A DNA stretch of 64,000 bases from Flavihumibacter petaseus NBRC 106054 (GCF_000974785.1 NZ_BBWV01000003.1:1-64000), one strand, 5' to 3'; numbered from the stretch's first letter, positions 33,522 through 42,856 are shown. Notes: generated by a model from the letters alone, not told the origin. A program made the numbers and translations.

Positions 33522-34772
33522 ATGATCAAAGAAAAATCCGCACAGCACTGGTCAGTCATCCTGGTAATGGGGCTGCTTACCGCGATTGGCCCGTTGTCGA
33601 TCGACATGTACCTGCCTGCTTTCCCAGAAATTGCTGCCGATCTGCGCACAACTGTTGCTGAAATATCTTTATCCCTGTCCAGTTTTTTTATCGGCATTTC
33701 AGCAGGACAATTACTGTATGGTCCGCTGCTCGAACGATACGGGAGAAAGCGGCCGCTTTATGCAGGACTGTGCCTGTATTTCCTGGCAGCCAGCGGTTGT
33801 GCCCTTTCCAGGTCTCCGGAAATGCTGATCTGGTTCCGTTTTTTCCAGGCTATCGGCGGTTGTGTTGGTATGGTTGCTGCCAGGGCGATGGTACGCGATT
33901 TATTTTCCGTAAAGGACAATGCACGGATCTTTTCTCTGCTCGTGCTGGTGGTATCTGTTTCGCCCATCCTTGCACCGGCATTCGGCGGTTTTATCACAAC
34001 AGCACTGGGATGGCGATATGTATTCGTTGCCCTCATTGTTGTGGTGTTGCTTATCCTGGCGGGTACTTATTTTATCCTGCCGGAGAGCAAAGCGCCTGAC
34101 CCCGCTTTTTCGCTGGCACCGGTCCCGATCCTGCGGCATTTTACGGCTATCCTGAAAGATCCGCAGTTTCAGGTCTATGCCGTTGCGGGTTCAGTCTCCT
34201 ACGGAGGACTTTATGCGTATGTGAGCGGATCACCCTATGTGTTCATGATACTGCATGGTGTGAACCGGCAGCAGTTCGGCTGGATCTTTGCCATCATTGC
34301 AGCAGGACTGATCAGCGCCAGCCAGGCCAATAATCTGGCGTTACGGAAATTCTCCAATGAACAGGTGATCCGGTTTGCCTCATTATCCCAGACGGTAATC
34401 GGCCTGCTGATGGTTTTAAGCGTTGTTCTGGCCTGGGACAATCTTTACCTGGTGATGGTCCTCATTTTCTTTTTCCTGGCCTGCCAGGGCTTCATTTTCC
34501 CGAATGCGACGGCACTGGCGCTTGCGCCGATGGGCAACCAGGCGGGAAATGCTTCGGCGCTGATCGGCACGATCCAGATGTCGATCGGTGCCAGCGCATC
34601 CGCCCTGGTTAGCGTGCTCGAACATCAATCGGCCCTGCCGATGACTGCCGTGATGTGCAGTTGCGCCCTTGTTGCATTTATCATTTTCAGTTCCGGCCAG
34701 CGGCGCGCATCGCGCCGTGCTGCCAAAGAACTGGTGCTGCAGGAGGAAGTGGAAACCATCACTGATTTTTAG
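33522..34772 (+). CDS. Bcr/CflA-family multidrug MFS exporter
   Basis: 416 residues, 12 predicted helices. Family marks: GPLSIDMYLPAFPEIAADL in helix 1, GQLLYGPLLERYGRKRPL (motif A), FRFFQAIGGCVGMVAARAMVRDLF in helix 4, and SPILAPAFGGFI. Proton-driven export of drugs such as bicyclomycin or of sulfonamides is typical of the family. It overlaps the convergent AsmA-like gene by 14 bases. Confidence 0.93.
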   Translation: MIKEKSAQHWSVILVMGLLTAIGPLSIDMYLPAFPEIAADLRTTVAEISLSLSSFFIGISAGQLLYGPLLERYGRKRPLYAGLCLYFLAASGCALSRSPEMLIWFRFFQAIGGCVGMVAARAMVRDLFSVKDNARIFSLLVLVVSVSPILAPAFGGFITTALGWRYVFVALIVVVLLILAGTYFILPESKAPDPAFSLAPVPILRHFTAILKDPQFQVYAVAGSVSYGGLYAYVSGSPYVFMILHGVNRQQFGWIFAIIAAGLISASQANNLALRKFSNEQVIRFASLSQTVIGLLMVLSVVLAWDNLYLVMVLIFFFLACQGFIFPNATALALAPMGNQAGNASALIGTIQMSIGASASALVSVLEHQSALPMTAVMCSCALVAFIIFSSGQRRASRRAAKELVLQEEVETITDF

Positions 34773-36012
34773 ATGCAGTATTTTCTTTTTTTCGCTCCTC
34801 CCTGCGCTTTTCGCGTTCCTCTCGTTTTTCTTTACGCCGTTCTTTCCGGAGTTCTTTTTTCGATTTCTTTTTATCGTCGGGGGCGTTATTTTCTTTCCGA
34901 TCCTTATCAAAGATTTCCTGCAGGAAAGTTTTCTTCTCATCCTGCTTACCCACCGAATTGATATTAACGCTATTTTCAAGCGATGGGTAAAGTGCTTCAA
35001 TGAACGCATTCCTCAGTAGTTGTCCCACGATCACCCAGGCATTGACATCAGGATCTTTGATATTGCCTTCAAATTTTGCTCTCGTAGCAATCTGGTCTTC
35101 TTTCTTGTTGTTCAATACCCACGCCACACCTTCCACGATTGATTCCCACACCAGCTTTGCAGGATTCTCTTTGTCCTCTTTCCAGTTCACTACTTTCAGG
35201 TCTTTGATCACCGGTTTGGTATAACCGCTGATCCGTCCGTCTTTTGCTGCCGCCTCAGTGTACAGGCTGATCGTTCCTTTTTCCACATCAAAATTGCCGT
35301 AGGCTTTCAGGAAATCATTCAACTTCACCAGCGATAGTGTGGTCATGCGGGTATTCAGGTCAAATGTGGGCTGCTTTGCCAGCGCATTCATTTTCATGTT
35401 GACGGTAACTTTCCCGTCGTAAACGTCGGCAGTGGCGGTGACAGGGGAGGGAAGGGCATCTTTATCCCTTTTGGCGTTTGACAGGTTGCGGGCGGAGATC
35501 TCAATATGCTGCGCCAGGACATCCACCTTCGGGCTGCTGTGGAAATCGCGGTAGTGCACTTCGCCGTTGTTTACCTGGAAATGGTTCAGTTTAAATGGCA
35601 TCAGTTTGTCCACCACGTCTGTCCAGTCTTTATCAATATCGGTTTGCGAAGTGGCTTCCGTCGGCCCTTTCACGAAATTCAGTTTGGGCCGGTCAGCTTC
35701 AATTTCCGCTACAATTTTCCCATTAAAAAGCGCCCGCCATTCGATGGATATATCTATTTCATGTGCGCTGAAAAAAGGAACCGGGATCTTGCCGGATTTT
35801 TTGTCGAGGCGGATGGAATCAATGGTATAGGCACCCCTGAACAGCGCTACGTCAATATCTTCCACGTGACCGGTGTAGCCATCAATACGGGTAAGCTGGC
35901 GGTTTACATAACGTAAGAGGATCCCGGGCAAAAGGATGCGCAGCACAACGAGACCGATGAGTAAAATCCCCAGTGAGATATAGACAACTTTCCTGGTTTT
36001 TGTCAAAGCCAT
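34759..36012 (-). CDS. DUF748/AsmA-like envelope protein with basic tail
   Basis: 417 residues. One N-terminal membrane anchor (VVYISLGILLIGLVVLRILLPG), then an AsmA-like periplasmic beta-rich region (NRQLTRIDGYTGHVEDIDVALFRGAYTIDSI, IDISIEWRALFNGKIVAEIEADRPKLNFV, ADVYDGKVTVNMKMNALAKQPTFDLN). The last 60 residues are almost all Lys, Arg and Glu in a predicted charged helix, unusual for this family. AsmA-like proteins act in lipid transport or outer-membrane assembly. Confidence 0.82.
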   Translation of the reverse strand: MALTKTRKVVYISLGILLIGLVVLRILLPGILLRYVNRQLTRIDGYTGHVEDIDVALFRGAYTIDSIRLDKKSGKIPVPFFSAHEIDISIEWRALFNGKIVAEIEADRPKLNFVKGPTEATSQTDIDKDWTDVVDKLMPFKLNHFQVNNGEVHYRDFHSSPKVDVLAQHIEISARNLSNAKRDKDALPSPVTATADVYDGKVTVNMKMNALAKQPTFDLNTRMTTLSLVKLNDFLKAYGNFDVEKGTISLYTEAAAKDGRISGYTKPVIKDLKVVNWKEDKENPAKLVWESIVEGVAWVLNNKKEDQIATRAKFEGNIKDPDVNAWVIVGQLLRNAFIEALYPSLENSVNINSVGKQDEKKTFLQEIFDKDRKENNAPDDKKKSKKELRKERRKEKREEREKRREERKKENTASKNQ

Positions 36013-36033
36013 TTACCCCGGGCTATGCCAATG

Positions 36034-36930
36034 TCATGCCCGGGTATCCAGCTTTGCCTTAAAAAAGTCAATGGTCCGCTGCCACGCCAGCGCTGCAGCG
36101 TCTTTGTCGAACCGCGGCGTCGTGTCGTTGTGAAAACCATGATTGGCATTGGGATACATATAGGCTGTATATTCCTTATGACTGGCTTTCAGGGCCGCTT
36201 CATAGGCCGGCCATCCTTCATTCACGCGGGTGTCAAGTGCTGCATAATGAAGTAATAGCGGAGCTTTGATCTGCGGCACATCTGATGCGGGCGGCTGACC
36301 GCCATAAAAGGGAACTGCCGCAGCCAGGTCGGGAATGCGGACGGCCATCATGTTAGCAATCCATCCCCCGAAACAGAATCCCACCACGCCGACTTTGCCG
36401 TTGCAATATTCCTGGTGCCTGAGGTTGTCTGCTGCGGCGATAAAATCTTCCAGCATTTCATTGCGGTCGCGTTTCGACTGCAGTTCCCGTCCTGCATCGT
36501 CGTTCCCGGGATAGCCGCCCAATGGGCTCAGTGCATCAGGTGCGAGGCTGATGAACCCAGCCAGTGCAGCCCTCCTGGCGACATCGGCAATATGCGGGTT
36601 GAGTCCGCGATTTTCATGCACTACCACAATACCGCCGAGTTTCTTTTTGTTTCCCGCAGGCATGCACAGCAATGCCTTTATTGAACCGCCGCCTTTTGGT
36701 GATTCATAGCTGATTGTACGTTCATCCACCCTCGGATCACCTGAATGCACCTGGATGGCATCCTTGTAATCGGGCATGAGAAAACTCATCAGTGCCGGCA
36801 GGGTAATTCCACCCACGGCATACAGCGAAAGCTTCTGAGCAAAATCACGCCGCGTAATACGGTCATGGGCATAGTCGTCATAGAGGTCGAATACCTCCTG
36901 GCTCAGGTCTTCTTTTTTAAGCGACTGCAT
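36034..36930 (-). CDS. Dienelactone hydrolase family protein
   Basis: 298 residues. Alpha/beta hydrolase with the DLH nucleophile elbow GFCFGG (Cys nucleophile, near 185), Asp in [11 protein letters not shown], and His in NANHGFHND. An N-terminal helical region with [16 protein letters not shown] followed by a hydrophobic stretch looks like a Tat-type signal preceded by an extension, so export is possible. Substrate unknown. Confidence 0.88.
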   Translation of the reverse strand: MQSLKKEDLSQEVFDLYDDYAHDRITRRDFAQKLSLYAVGGITLPALMSFLMPDYKDAIQVHSGDPRVDERTISYESPKGGGSIKALLCMPAGNKKKLGGIVVVHENRGLNPHIADVARRAALAGFISLAPDALSPLGGYPGNDDAGRELQSKRDRNEMLEDFIAAADNLRHQEYCNGKVGVVGFCFGGWIANMMAVRIPDLAAAVPFYGGQPPASDVPQIKAPLLLHYAALDTRVNEGWPAYEAALKASHKEYTAYMYPNANHGFHNDTTPRFDKDAAALAWQRTIDFFKAKLDTRA

Positions 36931-37017
36931 ACTGAAGATTTTATCGGGAAATAATTGTCCCTAAATCTACCGAAAGTTTTTATGGACTACCTTTAAAGAC
37001 TTACTGCAGGCAAACTG

Positions 37018-39627
37018 ATGAAGAAGACATCGGACGACAAATCAAACCTTTCCTTACAACAGCAGGGAGAAATGCTGCTGGCATTAAGTGATGATATCAC
37101 AAGGATCAGGGATAAAAATGACCTGATCACCCTTTTTAAGAAACGCATCAAGGGTATTTTTTACTTTACCCACACGATCGTTACCCTGATCGACTACAAG
37201 GACGAAACCTACACGCCTTTTCTGCTCGATAACGACGGATCTCCTATCCGAAACCATACCCGTTACAAGGAAATGGTTCATGCTCATTTTTCGCTCAATG
37301 AACCTTTTATCCAGGCTGTACTGAAGTCAGAGGGACCCATTTCGTTTTTCCTGGCAGACATCATGGACCAACCGCTGAGTCCGCCTTTTCTGCGCGTCAA
37401 TTATGAAAAGGGCGTACGGGAGATCCTGATGACCTGCCTGATGAAGGAGGGAAGGCCCATGGGATTTGTGCACATCTATACGGATAAGCCAGATAGTTTT
37501 ACCCCGGCGTTCCGCAGCATGATCAAAGCCATGGCGCCGCAGTTGTCAAGTGCTGTATCCAACATTATCAAGAATGAGGAATTGCAGAATAAGGAGGGGG
37601 AGAAATCTTTTCTCCTGGAATTCAGCAACAATATTGCAGCTGTCAGAACCAAAGAAGACCTGGCGCTGACGGTTCGGGCTGCTTTAGGCAAGCTGCGTCC
37701 CCGGAACGGTTTTGTGATCAGGAGGATCAATGAGGACAATGCAACGATGAGCCCGTATGTATATGAACTTACCAATAAACCCGATCCGAAGATCCTGAGG
37801 GCGCTGGAGAATTCAGCATATCCCATCAGTGATGGTTTGCAGGACAGGGTACTCAACAGCAATATCCCGATGTTGTTCAATGTTGACCGCGAGATCAGCC
37901 GCGGGATACGGTCCGCCTATCTCCAATATTGGAAAACATTGGGATTCACTGATATTGTCGGTATCCGTCTCCGCAACGGGGAAACGAACCTTGGCATTCT
38001 ATTTCTTGATATTGACGAGATCAATATTCCTTTGTTACAGGGCGTCTGCTCGCAAATCTCGATTGCCATGGCCAATATCATGGCCAATGACATGGTGACC
38101 AGAAAGCAGGATGAACAGGCCTTCCTGCTGGATTTCAGCAGTGATATCACCCAGGCAAGAACCAGGCAGGACCTGCAGGATGCTATTTTCAAAGTGCTGG
38201 ACAGGACCATTCATACCAAACTTGCCATGTTGCGGGTGATAGATGATGATGGCATTCACCTTTCACCTTACATGTATGACAGTTCTCTTTTTGCCAATAC
38301 ACCGGAACATTTTGAGAAAATGGTGCATGGGGAAGTGACTGTTCATCAACCGCACACGGCGCAGGTACTTGCCAGCAGTGACGGCGTAATGTTCAATATT
38401 GAAGAAGAGCTGAAAAGCGGGAGTGATTATGCGAAACTCTGGAGCTCAACCGGGTTGAAAAATGTATATGGACTCCCGCTGCGGGTGGGAGATAAAAATA
38501 TCGGGACGATCTGGTTGCTTGCCAACCGGTTGAGCCAGCTGATCCTGAAAGGCATTTGCGCGCAGATCGCAGTGGCCATTTCGAATATACAGGCCAATGA
38601 AAAACTGCTCGCCTACAAAAAACAGCTGGAAGTAGAAAACGACTACCTGAAGGAACAGATCAAAACGATCTACAATTTTTCCGAGATTATCGGCAATGGC
38701 GAAGAAATGCAGAAGGTTTACCGGCTCATGTCGCTCGTGGCGGATTCCACCTCCACCGTACTGGTGCTGGGAGAAACGGGAACAGGAAAGGAGCTGATCG
38801 CAAGGGCCATCCACAACGCTTCGCCCAGGAAGGATAAACTGATGGTGAAAGTCAATTGTGCTGCAATGCCTGCTAACCTGATTGAGAGTGAACTATTCGG
38901 GCATGAACGAGGCGCATTTACCGGCGCTATAGAACGGCGGATCGGTAAGTTTGAACTGGCCAATAACAGTTCCATATTCCTGGATGAGATCGGGGAGCTT
39001 CCCCTGGAAGCGCAGGCAAAATTATTGCGGGTGATCCAGGAGCGTGAGCTGGAACGGCTGGGCGGAAAACAGCTGATCAAACTGAATGTGCGGCTGATCG
39101 CTGCAACCAACCGCAACCTTGAAGAAGAAGTCAGGGCCGGACGATTCCGCGCTGACCTGTATTTCCGGCTCAATGTATTTCCGATCTTACTGCCACCCTT
39201 ACGCGATCGTGCGGCGGATATTGAACCGCTCACCCAGTTCTTTGTACAGAAGTACAGCAGAAATGCGGGACGCAAGATCAAAAAAGTGACACCGCGGCTG
39301 CTGCAGCAATTGCGCAGCTATACCTGGCCGGGAAATGTAAGGGAGCTGGAACACCTTGTCGAACGCAGTATCCTGCTGGCTACGGATGGTATTCTCGATG
39401 AAGTTTATATTCCGCCATCAACAGACGCTTCCCGTCAGAATGCAGCGATCTTACTGAACCGTTCCCTCGATGAAGTGGAAAGGGATTATATCATCGAAAC
39501 GCTAAAACGGTGTGCGGGAAAGATCTCCGGTACCGGCAGTGCAGCCGAAGTATTGAAAGTTCCCGGTAACACCCTGCATTCTAAAATGAAAAAACTGGGG
39601 ATCGAAAAGCGGGATTATGTCGTCTGA
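37018..39627 (+). CDS. Sigma54-dependent activator with three GAF domains
   Basis: 869 residues. Three repeated GAF-like sensor units (about 1-180, 195-360, 370-535), each opening with the same motif (LALSDDITRIRDKNDL; LEFSNNIAAVRTKEDL; LDFSSDITQARTRQDL) and a coiled linker (EKLLAYKKQLEVENDYLKEQI). Then AAA+ domain: Walker A GETGTGKE near 585, GAFTGA near 632, Walker B LDEIGE near 654, and a Fis helix-turn-helix at the end. No receiver domain, so it is probably a one-component activator sensing small ligands. A 16-bp inverted repeat follows the stop. Confidence 0.94.
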   Translation: MKKTSDDKSNLSLQQQGEMLLALSDDITRIRDKNDLITLFKKRIKGIFYFTHTIVTLIDYKDETYTPFLLDNDGSPIRNHTRYKEMVHAHFSLNEPFIQAVLKSEGPISFFLADIMDQPLSPPFLRVNYEKGVREILMTCLMKEGRPMGFVHIYTDKPDSFTPAFRSMIKAMAPQLSSAVSNIIKNEELQNKEGEKSFLLEFSNNIAAVRTKEDLALTVRAALGKLRPRNGFVIRRINEDNATMSPYVYELTNKPDPKILRALENSAYPISDGLQDRVLNSNIPMLFNVDREISRGIRSAYLQYWKTLGFTDIVGIRLRNGETNLGILFLDIDEINIPLLQGVCSQISIAMANIMANDMVTRKQDEQAFLLDFSSDITQARTRQDLQDAIFKVLDRTIHTKLAMLRVIDDDGIHLSPYMYDSSLFANTPEHFEKMVHGEVTVHQPHTAQVLASSDGVMFNIEEELKSGSDYAKLWSSTGLKNVYGLPLRVGDKNIGTIWLLANRLSQLILKGICAQIAVAISNIQANEKLLAYKKQLEVENDYLKEQIKTIYNFSEIIGNGEEMQKVYRLMSLVADSTSTVLVLGETGTGKELIARAIHNASPRKDKLMVKVNCAAMPANLIESELFGHERGAFTGAIERRIGKFELANNSSIFLDEIGELPLEAQAKLLRVIQERELERLGGKQLIKLNVRLIAATNRNLEEEVRAGRFRADLYFRLNVFPILLPPLRDRAADIEPLTQFFVQKYSRNAGRKIKKVTPRLLQQLRSYTWPGNVRELEHLVERSILLATDGILDEVYIPPSTDASRQNAAILLNRSLDEVERDYIIETLKRCAGKISGTGSAAEVLKVPGNTLHSKMKKLGIEKRDYVV

Positions 39628-39647
39628 CATTGTTTCTTCCCGGATTG

Positions 39648-39693
39648 TCACTTTATTTCGTGAGGCTTGCCGTGATTTCACGAAATAAAGTGA
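39648..39693. promoter_or_regulatory. 16-bp inverted repeat (putative activator site)
   Basis: TCACTTTATTTCGTGA (39648-39663) and TCACGAAATAAAGTGA (39678-39693) are perfect complements around a 14-base spacer that itself contains part of a second palindrome CGTGA-TT-TCACG (39671-39682). It lies 20 bases after the activator stop and 109 before the next gene. It could be an enhancer for the activator. Confidence 0.65.
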
Positions 39694-39801
39694 GTAATCT
39701 ATAGTGCATTTCCGGGAACGCGATTGACAATCAGGCAATTGGTGTTTTGGCATTGGGTTGGTCTTACAGGGACCAAACAACATCATCGCAAAACATCAGT
39801 T

Positions 39802-40560
39802 ATGAAAATCGTAGTCATCGGCGGTTCCGGCCTCATCGGAACAAAAGTAGTGGCCCGCCTCCGCCAGGAAGGTCACCAGGTTATCGCTGCTTCTCCTGCT
39901 ACCGGCATCAACACCCTTACGGGCGAGGGGCTGGCGGAGGCTTTGCAGAACACTGACATCGTGATCGACCTTGCCAATTCTCCTTCTTTTGAAGACAAGG
40001 CGGTTATGGAGTTTTTCCAGACGTCAGGGCGTAACCTGCTGGCCGCAGAGATCAATGCCGGTGTTAAACACCATCTTGCTTTGTCCATCGTTGGCGTGGA
40101 TATCATGCAGAACCTTGGGTACATGCGGGCTAAGAAAGCACAGGAAGATCTCATCGTGCAATCCGGGGTGCCCTATACCATTATCCGCAGCACCCAGTTT
40201 TTCGAATTCCTGGCAGGGATTGCCAACCAGGCTACGGAAGGCAATACCGTTCACCTGTCAGACGTGAGTTTCCAGCCCATTGCAGCTGAAGATGTAGCTG
40301 CTTTTGTTACAGGGTTTGCATTGGGCACACCGCTCAATGGCAGGGTGGAGATCGCCGGTCCGGAAAGGTTTGAACTTTTTGATGTGGTAGCCCGTTATCT
40401 CCGGCATACAAATGATCCGCGGAAGGTGGAACCCAACGGAAAACCGGAATATTTCGGCGGCGGCATATCGCACACTTCACTGGTGCCTGCCGGTGAGGCA
40501 TCATTGGGTGCACTGAATTTTGAATCGTGGTGGAGCAGGCAGGCTCAGCCCGTTGCGTAG
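39802..40560 (+). CDS. NmrA-like NAD(P)-binding protein
   Basis: 252 residues. Rossmann start IVVIGGSGLIGTKVV (GGxGxxG), atypical SDR pattern with VIDLANSPSFED, HHLALSIVGVD, YMRAKKAQEDLI, and YTIIRSTQFFEF. Such proteins reduce or sense quinones or act as redox sensors. The start at 39802 is the first Met before the Rossmann strand; the earlier Met at 39724 adds a non-conserved stretch. Likely under control of the adjacent sigma54 activator. Confidence 0.85.
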   Translation: MKIVVIGGSGLIGTKVVARLRQEGHQVIAASPATGINTLTGEGLAEALQNTDIVIDLANSPSFEDKAVMEFFQTSGRNLLAAEINAGVKHHLALSIVGVDIMQNLGYMRAKKAQEDLIVQSGVPYTIIRSTQFFEFLAGIANQATEGNTVHLSDVSFQPIAAEDVAAFVTGFALGTPLNGRVEIAGPERFELFDVVARYLRHTNDPRKVEPNGKPEYFGGGISHTSLVPAGEASLGALNFESWWSRQAQPVA

Positions 40561-40787
40561 GTATTACTGCTAAAGATGATCTGCCACCTGGTGAAACGAA
40601 GACGACGGGTGACAGTTTGCCGAGGCGGTTGTAACGGGAGTGCACTTTCCACCTGTTCGTGCACGAGGGTATCCCCACGCCGGCGTATGATCCTTACGAA
40701 AACCGGTCAACAACACGGCAAGTCAGCAGTTTGCAGATCATTTCTACCACATTGTGTTCTTCTTCTCTAATCCTCAAACATAACATT

Positions 40788-40973
40788 ATGAAACCTTTTT
40801 TTATTAGTCCGTCAGCGACTCATACAGTACTTCAGGCAACCGGAACTGAAGTGCATTACGAACCGGCGGAACACGACATTACCGAGGGTGGTGAATATCT
40901 CGACGATGCTATCCGCATGATCGAGCAACCACTCGAATACATTTTTACCGTCACTGATTTTCAAAATGAATAA
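40788..40973 (+). CDS. Small hypothetical ORF
   Basis: 61 codons beginning MKPFFISPSATHTVLQ and ending TVTDFQNE. No recognised domain; acidic; no signal peptide. The 630-base interval 40561-41189 holds this ORF and a hydrolase remnant and otherwise nothing I recognise, so this ORF may be a gene fragment. Confidence 0.3.
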   Translation: MKPFFISPSATHTVLQATGTEVHYEPAEHDITEGGEYLDDAIRMIEQPLEYIFTVTDFQNE

Positions 40974-40975
40974 TT

Positions 40976-41161
40976 ATATCGGTAGCATTTGCCACCCAGG
41001 TTCCATGGGCGGCAAAAGCAACGGTTACCAAAATTTCAAAGGCCGCCTGGAAAAACAAGCCTTCCTGGAGCATTATCGGGCTTGATGACCAGATGGTGCC
41101 CGCCAACCTCGTTAAAGTGGTGGACATCATTCTCGAAGCGACCCAGGCCCTGTACAACTGA
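40976..41161 (+). pseudogene. Remnant of an alpha/beta hydrolase (C-terminal part)
   Basis: In frame with a stop codon at 41159-41161 the bases encode a stretch with AAWKNKPSWSIIGLDDQMVP followed by KVVDIILEATQAL. This looks like the C-terminal end of a YdjP/haloperoxidase-type alpha/beta hydrolase (AWK..PSW...D pattern, then VV..IL.A), with the segment holding the catalytic His missing between the two parts. A stop codon lies just upstream in frame. I call it a decayed fragment. Confidence 0.5.
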
Positions 41162-41189
41162 TCGGTTTATTACCTCCAACTTTTCTGTT

Positions 41190-41528
41190 ATGAACGAATT
41201 CATCATCCTGATCCACCGTGATATGATCAGCGAACATGCCAGTCCCTCTCAACGGCAGATTGAAGATGCTTTCAAACCGTACGTGGAATGGGTCGACGAT
41301 ATCGCTGCAGAAGGCAAACTTATATATCCGCCCAAGAACTGGGATTCAGGCGGACGGGTCATCAGCAGGCCTGATATTGTACGGGAGGGTCCCTATGCTG
41401 AAAGTACAATGTCGCTGAGCTGGTTTTTTCTCATCAAGGCCAGGGACTACGACGAAGCTGTTGCCATCGCGAGCGGTTGCCCGATTATCCAATATGGCGC
41501 AGTGGTTGAAGTGCGCATGGCGGTTTAA
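41190..41528 (+). CDS. YCII-related protein
   Basis: 112 residues: FIILIHRDMISEHASPSQRQIEDAFKPYVEWVDDIAAEGKLIYP, GPYAESTMSLSWFFLIKARDYDEAVAIASGCPI, ending EVRMAV. YCII domains form small dimeric alpha-beta barrels often paired with RNA polymerase sigma factors; none is nearby. The start at 41190 gives the canonical strand directly after Met. Confidence 0.88.
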   Translation: MNEFIILIHRDMISEHASPSQRQIEDAFKPYVEWVDDIAAEGKLIYPPKNWDSGGRVISRPDIVREGPYAESTMSLSWFFLIKARDYDEAVAIASGCPIIQYGAVVEVRMAV

Positions 41529-41564
41529 AAGCTACAAAGAGGGTGCTGCTTTTTTTTGAAAAGA

Positions 41565-41609
41565 GGCAATTTGTAAAACTGAGCGAAATGAGCCACCAGA
41601 CTGCATTTC
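41565..41609 (+). repeat. TTTGTAAAACTGAG repeat, copy 2
   Basis: Second copy of the 18946-18990 repeat, 37 bases after the YCII stop. Its inner 30 bases (41570-41599) are exactly inverted at 41774-41803. Confidence 0.85.
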
Positions 41610-41773
41610 AAAAACTTAGGCATTTATAAACGGAAATTGCATGAATACCGGACACCCCTCCGGAAGCCGACCCGGGAAAAATCCTGATCAGGGCCCAGGT
41701 ATCTGCCACCGGAAACCCGTTTATCAATGAATTATTTTATGCGGATACAACGCATACGTTCGTGAAACATAGA
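41610..41773. other. Sequence between inverted repeats, possible gene remnant
   Basis: One frame reads PEADPGKILIRAQVSATGNP and then INELFYADTTHTFVK without stop codons and looks protein-like, but I cannot place it in a family and it has no start. The rest is non-coding as far as I can see. Confidence 0.3.
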
Positions 41774-41803
41774 CTGGTGGCTCATTTCGCTCAGTTTTAC
41801 AAA
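41774..41803 (-). repeat. TTTGTAAAACTGAG repeat, copy 3 (inverted)
   Basis: Exact 30-base inverse of 41570-41599. Followed at 41841-41900 by a short body module and a heptad array. Confidence 0.88.
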
Positions 41804-41840
41804 ATGGTTTATTTTGAAAGAGAGGATAGTTCTTTCCCAA

Positions 41841-41900
41841 CCCCTACCTACGCTGAAGCTTCGGTAGGCAAGACCAAACCCCAGACCTCAAACCTCAAAC
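41841..41900 (+). repeat. Short composite repeat: CCTACC body + heptads
   Basis: CCTACC and GGTAGG pair around TACGCTGAAGCTTC (about 41844-41868), then ACCAAAC, CCCAGAC, CTCAAAC, CTCAAAC (41873-41900). It is a shortened version of the 64-bp body plus array at 29.6 and 47.9 kb, with the pairing arms changed from CCTGCC/GGCAGG. Confidence 0.75.
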
Positions 41901-42085
41901 CTTTTTCACCTGTTGTCACCCACGTTCACATCCTCATTTTCCACCCGGCACCAGGATATACCCTGCTACCTGCATGGACTATGCGATTTTATTTCTACAT
42001 TCGAAAACGCCCGCCCCTTTGTAAAACGCTCAACTTTTGTTTACGGTGTTTCAAGTCATCAACCCAAACCTATAAAGCAATAATT

Positions 42086-42856
42086 ATGGCAACATCGAAA
42101 ACGATCGTACTGATCCATGGCAATTTTGTGAACAACAAAAGCTGGGCAGCCTGGAAGTCACATTATGAGCAGAAAGGCTATACCGTTCACACCCCGGCTA
42201 ATCCCGGGCACGATGGTGATCCTGCGGCACTTCGTCAGAACGTGCACCCGGATCTTGTAAAAACCGGTTTTGTAGATGTCGTTAATAATCTTGTCCGACT
42301 GATCGACAGCCTTCCTGAGAAACCGCTGATCATCGGCCACTCCATGGCGGGGATGGCTTCCATGAAATTGCTGGAATTGGGAAAAGCCTCAGCCGCTGTA
42401 AGCATTGACGGTGCCCCGCCCAAAAATGTATTTCCACCCTTTACAACTTTGAAGGCAGTGCTGCCAGCGTTCGGATTCCTGTCTGGCAAACCTTTTTTCA
42501 TGGGCAGCCGGGCCTGGTACGACAAATGTTTTTTCAATACCCTTCCCGAACAGGAGCGGGGCCCTGCATTTGACCGCTTCGCTGTTCCGGAAAGTTATAA
42601 AGTTAGCCGTGAACTGGTGCTCAATAGCTTTTCCAATATTGATTTCAATAAGCCGCACGCGCCCCTTCTGTTCATCGGCGGTGGCAGCGACAATATCTTT
42701 CCACCATCCCTCACCAAAACACTTGCCGGTAAATATGCTGATCCTGGCAGCCGGGTCGACCTGAAGGTCTTTGAAGGGAAAAGCCATTTCATCTGCGGGG
42801 AGCCGGGTTGGGAAAAAGTGGCGGACTTTATTCTCGACTGGTACGAAAAATTATAA
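42086..42856 (+). CDS. Alpha/beta hydrolase
   Basis: 256 residues. VLIHGNFVNNKSWAAWKSHYEQKGY oxyanion region, nucleophile elbow GHSMAG near 90, acid in GGGSDNIFPP, and His in FEGKSHFICGEPGWEKVADFILDWY. Cytosolic. The frame extends 108 codons upstream, but that part is repeat sequence, so Met at 42086 is used. Substrate unknown. Confidence 0.9.
   Translation: MATSKTIVLIHGNFVNNKSWAAWKSHYEQKGYTVHTPANPGHDGDPAALRQNVHPDLVKTGFVDVVNNLVRLIDSLPEKPLIIGHSMAGMASMKLLELGKASAAVSIDGAPPKNVFPPFTTLKAVLPAFGFLSGKPFFMGSRAWYDKCFFNTLPEQERGPAFDRFAVPESYKVSRELVLNSFSNIDFNKPHAPLLFIGGGSDNIFPPSLTKTLAGKYADPGSRVDLKVFEGKSHFICGEPGWEKVADFILDWYEKL

Noticed and set aside
39748-39762. Sigma54 -24/-12 promoter before the NAD-binding gene (TGGCATTGGGTTGGT)
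   Set aside because: Spacing and the invariant GC of the -12 element do not match, so I do not call it a promoter.
41762-42085. Upstream extension of the alpha/beta hydrolase frame
   Set aside because: The 108 codons are made of dispersed repeat sequence and do not resemble a hydrolase N-terminus.
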